Assembly (NCBI GenBank): GCA_027487055.1
Contig: JAIYEJ010000308.1
Span: 1 to 5,053 of the forward strand
Reading direction: 5' to 3'
DNA from: Methylotenera sp.
Lineage (GTDB): Bacteria > Pseudomonadota > Gammaproteobacteria > Burkholderiales > Methylophilaceae
DNA: 5,053 nt
The notes below the pieces were generated by a model. The model did no database searches. It was given only the letters and a program-made list of their open reading frames with translations, and was not told the DNA's origin. Made by a program: the position numbers and the translations under genes. Below, piece after piece: positions 1-5,053 of the stretch; the first letter of the stretch is position 1; every line of letters starts with the position of its first letter.

Positions 1-365
1 ATCGAACAGTAGGTATTCGCGTGCCTATTTCAGATCCAGCAGCAAGACGAGTAGAAAATCGTGTTGCGGGTGCTGATGCAAACCCGTATTTAGCGATGGC
101 TGCCACCTTGGCCTGTGGTTATTTAGGCATTGTTGAAAAGTTAAAACCAACAGAAGTCACCACAGGTAGCGCTTATGCACATGACTATCAATTACCGCGT
201 GGGTTGTCAGAGGCGTTACGCGAATTAGAAAATGCTAAAGCACTGCATGAAGTATTAGGTAAAAGCTTTGTAGATGTATATTTGGCTGTGAAAGAGACCG
301 AACATGACGAATTTATGCGCGTCATTAGTCCTTGGGAACGCGAACATTTACTAATGCATGTTTAA
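1..365 (+). CDS. spuB: Gamma-glutamylpolyamine synthetase (glutamine synthetase family), C-terminal part
   Basis: Partial gene, cut by the left edge. The reading frame is open from base 3 and ends at TAA 363-365, leaving the last 120 residues. Visible glutamine synthetase signatures are the Arg-rich strand RTVGIRVP (bases 3-26), the VENR block (51-62) whose Glu and Arg match a metal-ligand Glu and substrate Arg of GlnA, and the ANPYLAMAATLACGYLGI-type helix just after it. The ending EFMRVISPWEREHLL is typical of the PuuA/SpuB/PauA branch, not of housekeeping GlnA. Enzymes of that branch ligate glutamate to putrescine or other polyamines using ATP in the cytoplasm, the first step of the gamma-glutamylated route. 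The neighbouring spuC and polyamine transporter genes support this reading. The in-frame GTG at base 21 is internal and is not a start. Family is certain; the exact substrate is inferred from context, and puuA or pauA would be equally fair names. Confidence 0.9.
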   Translation, partial: RTVGIRVPISDPAARRVENRVAGADANPYLAMAATLACGYLGIVEKLKPTEVTTGSAYAHDYQLPRGLSEALRELENAKALHEVLGKSFVDVYLAVKETEHDEFMRVISPWEREHLLMHV

Positions 366-420
366 TGATAAACAAATTAAGTAAATGAATAAGTGATTAG
401 ATTAAAGAATTGAGCATATC

Positions 421-1821
421 ATGACAATAACGAAAGACATTCAAAAAATAGATTCAGCGCACTATATGCATCCTTTTACCGACCATAAAGGGTTGTCTGA
501 AAAGGGTGCGCGCATCATCACTAAGGCAAATAACGTATATATTTGGGATTCTGAAGGGCATAAGATATTTGATGCAATGTCAGGATTGTGGTGTGTGAAT
601 GTTGGCTATGGTCGTCAAGAGCTTGTTGATGCAGCATCAGCACAGATGCTTGAGCTGCCGTATTACAACAGCTTTTTTCAAACGACCAATGTACCTGCAG
701 TAAAGCTCGCAGAGCGTATTGTTAAACTCGCAGGCGACAATTACAGCCACGTTTTTTTTAGTAGCTCTGGATCGGAATCAAATGACACAAATATTCGTAT
801 GGTGCGTCATTATTGGGCTAGTTTGGGTCAACCAGAGCGCAAAGTGATTATTTCTCGCAACAATGCTTATCATGGTTCAACCATGGCGGGAGCGTCACTT
901 GGAGGTATGAGTTATATGCATGCGCAAGGCGGATTGCCAATACCAGATATTGTCCATATCGAGCAACCATATCATTATCATTTAGCGCCTAATCAAGATA
1001 AAGATGCATTTGGAATTGAGGCTGCTGGATGTCTTGAGAAAAAAATATTAGAAATTGGTGCTGATAAAGTAGCTGCATTTATTGGTGAGCCTGTGCAGGG
1101 TGCGGGCGGCGTTATCATTCCGCCTAAAACCTACTGGCCAGAAATTCAACGTATTTGCGATAAATACGGCATTTTGCTAATTTGTGATGAAGTGATTTGT
1201 GGCTTCGGCCGTGTAGGGAGATGGTTTGGCTCACAATTGCTTGGTGCAAAGCCAGATTTAATGACATTTGCAAAAGGAGTTACTTCTGGCTACATTCCAT
1301 TAGGTGGTGTGGTGATTAGTAAGCGTGTCGCAGAAGTATTAATAGAAAAAGGCAGTGATTTTAATCACGGTTATACCTATTCTGGGCATCCTGTAGCTTG
1401 TGCAGTCGCGCTAGCTAATATTGATATTCTAGAAGGTGAAGGATTGGTTGATAAAGTTCGTGAAGAAACAGGGCCTTATTTAAAACAAAAGTTTGCTGAA
1501 CTATCAAATCATCCTTTAGTGGGCGGTGCAGAATCTTGCGGCTTAATGGCTGGCTTTAGATTAATGAAAGATAAAAAAGCGCATATTACTTTTGATGAAT
1601 CTTTAGAAGTGGGCATGATTTGTAGAAATCATTGTTTTTCAAGTGGTTTGATTATGAGAGCTGTGGGCGACCGCATGATTATTGCGCCACCACTGGTGAT
1701 TACCAAAGCGCAAATAGATGAAATGATGACGCTTATTTATAAGTGCTTAGATGCAACACTTAAAGACCTTCAATCTATGGGAGTGATGCAAAAAGATCAA
1801 TTAAGTATAAATGCTGCATGA
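421..1821 (+). CDS. spuC: Putrescine:pyruvate aminotransferase (class III, PLP-dependent)
   Basis: Complete 466-residue class III aminotransferase, close to the usual length of about 455 for SpuC. It resembles Pseudomonas SpuC along its whole length: PFTDHKGLSEKGARIITKA near residues 18-36, then GLWCVNVGYGR (55-65). Cofactor features are SSSGSE (114-119, phosphate loop), YHG (150-152, Tyr stacking on PLP), DEVICGFGR (256-264, Asp contacting the pyridine nitrogen) and the Schiff-base Lys285 in FAKG. The C-terminal GLIMRAVGDRMIIAPPL block (409-425) is also typical. The family moves an amino group from putrescine to pyruvate, giving 4-aminobutanal and alanine in the cytoplasm. ATG 421 is chosen because only about 18 residues precede the conserved PFTD; the ribosome site is weak (GAG at 412-414). 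It lies 55 bp after the synthetase gene with no terminator between, so the two are probably one operon. Other polyamines or beta-alanine are possible substrates. Confidence 0.93.
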   Translation: MTITKDIQKIDSAHYMHPFTDHKGLSEKGARIITKANNVYIWDSEGHKIFDAMSGLWCVNVGYGRQELVDAASAQMLELPYYNSFFQTTNVPAVKLAERIVKLAGDNYSHVFFSSSGSESNDTNIRMVRHYWASLGQPERKVIISRNNAYHGSTMAGASLGGMSYMHAQGGLPIPDIVHIEQPYHYHLAPNQDKDAFGIEAAGCLEKKILEIGADKVAAFIGEPVQGAGGVIIPPKTYWPEIQRICDKYGILLICDEVICGFGRVGRWFGSQLLGAKPDLMTFAKGVTSGYIPLGGVVISKRVAEVLIEKGSDFNHGYTYSGHPVACAVALANIDILEGEGLVDKVREETGPYLKQKFAELSNHPLVGGAESCGLMAGFRLMKDKKAHITFDESLEVGMICRNHCFSSGLIMRAVGDRMIIAPPLVITKAQIDEMMTLIYKCLDATLKDLQSMGVMQKDQLSINAA

Positions 1822-1829
1822 TAAGTGTT

Positions 1830-1858
1830 TTGTACATGATAGAATTAATTCTTATAAA
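1830..1858 (+). promoter_or_regulatory. Putative sigma-70 promoter for the first binding protein
   Basis: TTGTAC (1830-1835, 3 of 6 to TTGACA) and TATAAA (1853-1858, 5 of 6 to TATAAT) are separated by an ideal 17 bp, just after the spuC stop. Initiation would fall near 1865, leaving an AT-rich leader of about 120 nt before the ATG at 1989. The -35 is weak, and in such AT-rich DNA chance matches are common, so this is a candidate only. Confidence 0.35.
1841..1852. repeat. 12-bp perfect palindrome, possible operator
   Basis: AGAATTAATTCT reads the same on both strands and lies inside the spacer of the candidate promoter, where a dimeric repressor would block RNA polymerase. The symmetry is directly visible; regulatory function is inferred from position only. 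A 12-bp palindrome is expected about once by chance in a window of this size and base composition, so confidence in function is low. Confidence 0.3.
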
Positions 1859-1950
1859 GCGTTAAATTTTATAGTGCTGAAAATTGTATTTAAATGTAGG
1901 TTTAATAGAAATTAAATATTAGATTTTTTGTATTAAAAGTTAATATTTTT

Positions 1951-1966
1951 CAATCATTCAATCATT
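1951..1966. repeat. Tandem direct repeat, two 8-bp units
   Basis: CAATCATT occurs twice back to back, immediately upstream of the ribosome-binding site of the first binding-protein gene. The repeat is exact. It could be a protein-binding site or simple slippage in AT-rich leader DNA; nothing else in the sequence decides between these. Confidence 0.4.
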
Positions 1967-1973
1967 TTATTTT

Positions 1974-1980
1974 AGGGGTG
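1974..1980 (+). promoter_or_regulatory. Ribosome-binding site of the first binding protein
   Basis: AGGGGTG ends 8 nt before ATG 1989. This spacing favours ATG 1989 over the in-frame ATG at 1995, which would be 14 nt away. Confidence 0.75.
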
Positions 1981-1988
1981 AATAAATA

Positions 1989-3167
1989 ATGAATATGTCA
2001 TTTGGTAAGTATATTTTAAGTTTGGGATTAGTTGGAATCGGGCTAAGCCTTTCATCATGTGGTCAGTCAGACAAACCAGCAGAAGAGGTCGCTGCACCAG
2101 TAACGGCAGAGGCAACGAAAACACCAGAAGTGGAAGAAGAAAAAGTACTTAACATATATAACTGGTCAGATTATTTGGCGGAAGACACAATACCTAATTT
2201 TGAAAAAGAGACAGGTATTAAGGTACGTTACGATGTGTTTGATAGTAACGAAATTTTGCATGCCAAAATGATTGCGAAAAATACAGGTTACGATATTGTG
2301 GTGCCATCTTCAAATTGGGGCAAAATGCAGATAGATGGTGGTTTGCTACAAAAGCTAGATAAAACTAAAATTCCTAATTGGAAAAACCTAGACCCAGCAA
2401 TTTTAGATCAAATGGCCAAACTAGACCCAGGCAATGAATATCTAGTAGATTGGTTGTGGAGTTACACTACAGTAGGAATTAATGTAGATAAAGTAAAAGC
2501 TGCTTTAGGCGATATGCCAATGCCAGAAAATACTTGGGATTTGGTATTTGATCCAAAATACACAAACAAATTAAAATCGTGTGGTATTGCTGTGTTAGAT
2601 GCGCCTTCAGAAGTGTATCCAATTGCACTGCGTTATGTGGGTAAGCCAGAGTATAGTTCTAATCCAGATGACTACAAGTTAGCAACAGATATGATGATGA
2701 AAGTACGTCCTGATATCAAACGCTTTAACTCAGGTGGTCAAATTGAGGATATGGCAAGTGGCAATATTTGTGTTGCACTTGGCTGGGCGGGCGACTTCAA
2801 TCTTGCACGTTCACGCTCAATTGAGAATAAATCAGAGCAAAATATTGAAGCACTGGTGACAAAAATGGGTGGTTACATGTTTATGGATACCATGGCGATT
2901 CCTGCGGATGCTAAACATCCTAACAATGCACATAAATTTATCAATTATATTTTAGAAGCAAAAGTGCATGCAGGCTTAACTAATGCAGTGTCTTATGCTA
3001 ACCCAAACAAGGCTGCTACAGAGTTTGTTGACCCTGAAATTAGGGGGAATAAAACAGTTTACTTGGCAGAAGAAGATGTTAAAAAATTGATTCCTCCAGG
3101 AAATGTAGATAATGCAACACGTCGTGTGATGACACGTTTGTTTACGCAATTTAAAACAGGTACATAA
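1989..3167 (+). CDS. spuD: Putrescine/polyamine-binding protein of an ABC importer, predicted lipoprotein
   Basis: A 392-residue PotF/SpuD-family substrate-binding protein that captures polyamines in the periplasm for an ABC importer. Residues 1-24 form a lipoprotein signal: a hydrophobic stretch ending in lipobox LSSC, with Cys24 the predicted lipidation site. A linker rich in Glu, Ala, Pro and Thr (25-51) follows, then the two-lobed binding domain starting at KVLNIYNWSDY. Aligned by hand to E. coli PotF, the known putrescine contacts are kept: Trp59-Ser60-Asp61-Tyr62 (PotF 37-40), Ser107 (85), Glu208 (185), Trp266 and Asp269 (244, 247), Phe298 and Asp300 (276, 278) and Tyr336 (314). Putrescine binding is therefore likely. 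E. coli PotF has about 370 residues; the extra length here is the linker. It follows spuC by 167 bp, with its own candidate promoter and good ribosome site, and a strong terminator comes directly after it. This should let it be made in excess over the rest of the transporter. Confidence 0.93.
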   Translation: MNMSFGKYILSLGLVGIGLSLSSCGQSDKPAEEVAAPVTAEATKTPEVEEEKVLNIYNWSDYLAEDTIPNFEKETGIKVRYDVFDSNEILHAKMIAKNTGYDIVVPSSNWGKMQIDGGLLQKLDKTKIPNWKNLDPAILDQMAKLDPGNEYLVDWLWSYTTVGINVDKVKAALGDMPMPENTWDLVFDPKYTNKLKSCGIAVLDAPSEVYPIALRYVGKPEYSSNPDDYKLATDMMMKVRPDIKRFNSGGQIEDMASGNICVALGWAGDFNLARSRSIENKSEQNIEALVTKMGGYMFMDTMAIPADAKHPNNAHKFINYILEAKVHAGLTNAVSYANPNKAATEFVDPEIRGNKTVYLAEEDVKKLIPPGNVDNATRRVMTRLFTQFKTGT

Positions 3168-3176
3168 TTAATAACT

Positions 3177-3219
3177 CAAAGGCTTGCGAAATTGCAGGCC
3201 TTTGTTTTATTTATGTTTT
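3177..3219 (+). terminator. Intrinsic terminator between the two binding-protein genes
   Basis: An 11-bp stem (3177-3187 with 3194-3204, all paired, including one G-U at 3184/3197) closes a 6-nt loop (3188-3193). It is followed by the T-rich tail TTTTATTTATGTTTT (3205-3219). It starts 10 nt after the stop codon of the first binding-protein gene. The stem holds a GGC/GCC core, so it should be stable. The minus strand lacks a T-rich tail, so it looks one-directional. Read-through may still supply the downstream genes. Confidence 0.88.
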
Positions 3220-3231
3220 GAAAAATACAAT
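3202..3231 (+). promoter_or_regulatory. Weak candidate promoter for the second binding protein
   Basis: TTGTTT (3202-3207, 3 of 6) and TACAAT (3226-3231, 5 of 6 to TATAAT) are 18 bp apart, with the -35 overlapping the right arm of the terminator. Initiation near 3238 would leave about 24 nt before GTG 3262, enough for its ribosome site. Such a promoter is expected because a strong terminator lies upstream, but the match is poor and the region is AT-rich. Confidence 0.28.
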
Positions 3232-3252
3232 TTAGTGGCTTTTATGTTTTTT

Positions 3253-3258
3253 GAGGAA
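3253..3258 (+). promoter_or_regulatory. Ribosome-binding site deciding the GTG start of the second binding protein
   Basis: GAGGAA lies a few bases before GTG 3262 (5 nt from the GAGG core). The alternative ATG at 3244 has no comparable site, and a start further upstream at TTG 3184 would sit inside the terminator stem. Confidence 0.65.
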
Positions 3259-3261
3259 ACT

Positions 3262-4368
3262 GTGATTAAACTAGTATCTAACTCGCTCTTAGTGTTCATA
3301 ATTTCCTACGGATTTGTATTAAAAAGTTTTGCAGATGAAGAAAAGGTACTAAACATTTATAACTGGTCAAATTATTTGGCCGAAGATACGATTCCCAATT
3401 TTGAAAAAGAAACTGGAATTAAAGTACGGTATGACATATATGAAAGCAATGAAGAGTTAGATGCAAAATTAAAAGAAAAAAAAATTGGCTACGATATTGT
3501 AGTCCCCTCATCAAATTGGGCAAAAACTCAGATTGATAGAGGCTACTTTCAAAAGCTAGATAAAACTAAGTTAACAAATTTAAAAAATCTTGACCCTAGT
3601 ATTTTAAAGCAATTAGAAAACTTCGATTCTGGTAATGAATATTTAGTGAATTGGTTATGGGGTTATACCACTATTGGTCTTAATGTAGAGCAAGTGACAA
3701 AGGCATTAGGTAAAACTTCTCCACCCAATAATATTTGGGAGTTGGTTTTTAACCCAATATATACAAAAAAACTGAAATCTTGTGGTATTGCTTATTTGGA
3801 TTCAGCTTCAGAAATATTTCCAGCAGCATTGCATTATATGGGTAAACCACCTTTTAGCAATAATGAAGCCGACTTCAAATTGGTTTATGAAATGTTAACT
3901 AAGGTAAGGCCTGATATTAAAACTTTTGTTTCTGGAGGAACAATAGATGATTTTGCTAATGGTTCTTACTGTATTGCAATAGCTTGGGTTGGCGATATGA
4001 ATTCAGCCCGAGCTCTAGCAGCAAAAAACAAACATCCACAAAACATTGTTGCTGAGTTTCCAAGTACTGGTGCTTTTTTGTTTATGGATACTATGGCGAT
4101 AACTGCAAATGCAAAACATCCTGAAAATGCTCATAAATTTATTAATTATATTTTAAGGCCAGAAGTGCATGCGGATTTAACAAATGCTACAAATTTTGCT
4201 AATCCGAATAAATCGTCACTAAAATTTGTCAGACAAGACTTAAAATCAGATCGTTCTATTTTTTTAAATGAAAAATATATATCTAAACTGATTCCTCCAG
4301 GAAGTGTTGATATTAATGCATCAGAAATTATGGAAAGTTATTTTGAGCGTTTTAAAGCATTACAATAA
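3262..4368 (+). CDS. spuE: Second polyamine-binding protein, divergent tandem paralogue with altered ligand site
   Basis: A 368-residue PotF/SpuD-family binding protein from GTG 3262, close to the 370 of E. coli PotF. Residues 1-24 form an ordinary Sec signal peptide with likely cleavage after Ser-Phe-Ala24. There is no lipobox Cys and no linker, so the protein should be free in the periplasm, unlike its upstream neighbour. By hand alignment the two are roughly 60% identical and nearly identical at the start of the mature domain. Ligand-site residues kept are Trp35, Ser36, Tyr38, Ser83, Glu184, Trp242, Asp245, Phe274 and Asp276. Two are changed: the Asp of NWSDY is Asn37, and the late Tyr (PotF Tyr314) is Phe312. 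It occupies the spuE position of the Pseudomonas cluster, where SpuE prefers spermidine, so a different polyamine or related ligand is likely. The symbol rests on position, not proven function. ATG 3244 would add six residues and is a less likely start. Confidence 0.88.
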   Translation: MIKLVSNSLLVFIISYGFVLKSFADEEKVLNIYNWSNYLAEDTIPNFEKETGIKVRYDIYESNEELDAKLKEKKIGYDIVVPSSNWAKTQIDRGYFQKLDKTKLTNLKNLDPSILKQLENFDSGNEYLVNWLWGYTTIGLNVEQVTKALGKTSPPNNIWELVFNPIYTKKLKSCGIAYLDSASEIFPAALHYMGKPPFSNNEADFKLVYEMLTKVRPDIKTFVSGGTIDDFANGSYCIAIAWVGDMNSARALAAKNKHPQNIVAEFPSTGAFLFMDTMAITANAKHPENAHKFINYILRPEVHADLTNATNFANPNKSSLKFVRQDLKSDRSIFLNEKYISKLIPPGSVDINASEIMESYFERFKALQ

Positions 4369-4445
4369 ATACTAACTAAGCTTGAAAAATAGTCAAAAAA
4401 TTATGATTTGTGCAATTTTACTAGAGTCTAATTAAGTTTAAATTT

Positions 4446-4450
4446 AGGGG
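4446..4450 (+). promoter_or_regulatory. Ribosome-binding site of the ATPase gene
   Basis: AGGGG ends 5 nt before ATG 4456, a normal spacing, and fixes this ATG as the start. Confidence 0.7.
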
Positions 4451-4455
4451 AAATT

Positions 4456-5053
4456 ATGTCGACAGTACTAAAACCACAAACAGAAGGTAAGGCAACTGAT
4501 AAAGAAGTGTTGTTAAACGTAGAAGGTGTTACCAAGATTTATGATGGTGCCGTTAAAGCGGTTGATGATGTTTCCTTAACCGTAATGAAGGGCGAGATTT
4601 TTGGACTACTCGGAGGTTCTGGGTGTGGAAAATCGACATTGTTGCGAATGATGGCAGGGTTTGAGACTCCAACTAAAGGTAAGATTTTTTTAGCTGGACA
4701 GGATATCACCAATATTCCAGCCTACCAGCGCCCAATTAATATGATGTTTCAATCATATGCTTTGTTTCCGCACTTAACTGTTTGGGAAAATATCGCGTTT
4801 GGTTTAAAGCGTGACAATATGCCTAAAGAAGAGATTGCGAGTCGTGTTGAAGCCATGCTTAAGCTTGCGCAATTAGGTAAATACGCCCAGCGTAAGCCAC
4901 ACCAGCTTTCTGGTGGGCAACAACAACGTGTTGCTTTGGTGCGTAGTCTTGCAAAACGACCACAGCTTTTATTACTAGATGAACCGTTAGGCGCCTTAGA
5001 TAAAAAACTCCGTGAAACCACTCAATTAGAGCTCGTCAATATTATTGAAGAAG
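4456..5053 (+). CDS. potG: Polyamine ABC transporter ATP-binding protein, N-terminal part
   Basis: Partial gene cut by the right edge; 199 codons are present, against about 377 for E. coli PotG. This is the cytoplasmic ATPase that drives polyamine import. Visible motifs are an N-terminal extension (1-17), an A-loop aromatic (Tyr29 in KIYDG), Walker A GGSGCGKST (53-61), the Q-loop FQSYALFPHLTV (98-109, Gln99), the ABC signature LSGGQ (151-155) and Walker B LLLLDEP (171-177), followed by the D-loop GALD (179-182). The H-loop and the C-terminal regulatory (TOBE-like) domain lie beyond the window. Strings such as RPINMMFQSYALFPH and KRKPHQLSGGQ-like segments resemble PotG more than PotA. It begins 87 bp after the second binding-protein gene with no clear terminator between, so read-through is likely. 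It corresponds to spuF in Pseudomonas. Permease genes are expected downstream. Confidence 0.93.
   Translation, partial: MSTVLKPQTEGKATDKEVLLNVEGVTKIYDGAVKAVDDVSLTVMKGEIFGLLGGSGCGKSTLLRMMAGFETPTKGKIFLAGQDITNIPAYQRPINMMFQSYALFPHLTVWENIAFGLKRDNMPKEEIASRVEAMLKLAQLGKYAQRKPHQLSGGQQQRVALVRSLAKRPQLLLLDEPLGALDKKLRETTQLELVNIIEE

Noticed and set aside
366..420. Searched for a terminator or promoter between the synthetase gene and spuC
   Set aside because: No hairpin with a T-rich tail and no paired promoter boxes were seen; co-transcription is the simpler reading.
2136..4368. Second binding-protein gene as a decaying pseudogene
   Set aside because: The frame is intact to its stop, with a signal peptide, ribosome site and most ligand residues, and differences in the conserved block are almost all synonymous, so it looks functional.
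4382..4432. Possible promoter before the ATPase gene (TTGAAA 4382-4387, TATGAT 4402-4407, TCTAAT 4427-4432)
   Set aside because: TTGAAA to TATGAT is only 14 bp apart, and TCTAAT has no fair -35 box at 16-18 bp. The gap is AT-rich, so isolated boxes are expected by chance.
4749..5021. A 90-residue open frame on the minus strand
   Set aside because: It lies wholly inside the ATPase gene, antisense to its Q-loop, signature and Walker B region. Its product is Ser/Cys/Arg-rich with no recognisable motif, so it is a shadow frame.
1..5053. Mobile elements, CRISPR arrays, tRNA or other RNA genes
   Set aside because: No transposase, terminal inverted repeats, regularly spaced repeats or tRNA-like structures were seen; the window is filled by metabolic and transport genes with short gaps.

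Overview
This 5 kb window holds five co-directional genes on the + strand, and all five belong to polyamine (putrescine/spermidine) uptake and breakdown. In order they are: the 3' end of a glutamine-synthetase-family gamma-glutamyl-polyamine synthetase, a complete SpuC-type putrescine:pyruvate aminotransferase, two tandem PotF/SpuD-type periplasmic polyamine-binding proteins, and the 5' part of a PotG/SpuF-type ABC ATPase. This matches the order spuB-spuC-spuD-spuE-spuF known from Pseudomonas, so the permease genes (spuG/spuH, or potH/potI) probably lie just beyond the right edge. The DNA is AT-rich, and the families are typical of Gram-negative Pseudomonadota. A low-GC gamma- or betaproteobacterium fits best; the sequence does not let me name a genus.

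Layout. Positions 1-365 are the C-terminal 120 residues of the synthetase. A 55-bp gap with no terminator leads to spuC (421-1821), so these two are probably co-transcribed. A 167-bp AT-rich gap (1822-1988) carries a plausible sigma-70 promoter with a 12-bp perfect palindrome in its spacer, then a good Shine-Dalgarno site for the first binding protein. That protein (1989-3167) has a lipobox and an acidic/Pro/Ala linker, so it is predicted to be a lipoprotein. A strong intrinsic terminator (3177-3219) follows at once. The second binding protein (best start GTG 3262, end 4368) has an ordinary Sec signal peptide instead. An 87-bp gap without an obvious terminator leads to the ATPase (4456 to window end).

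How they work together (known family roles plus inference): the binding proteins capture polyamines in the periplasm and deliver them to an ABC importer powered by the PotG-like ATPase. Imported putrescine is then either gamma-glutamylated by the synthetase or transaminated to 4-aminobutanal by SpuC, giving carbon and nitrogen via GABA.

This is a recognisable system, not a wholly new one. The part most worth a second look is the binding-protein pair. The copies are roughly 60% identical by hand alignment. They differ in how they are held in the periplasm and are separated by a terminator. The downstream copy has replaced two conserved ligand-contact residues (the Asp of the NWSDY motif by Asn, and a late Tyr by Phe), which points to altered ligand specificity.
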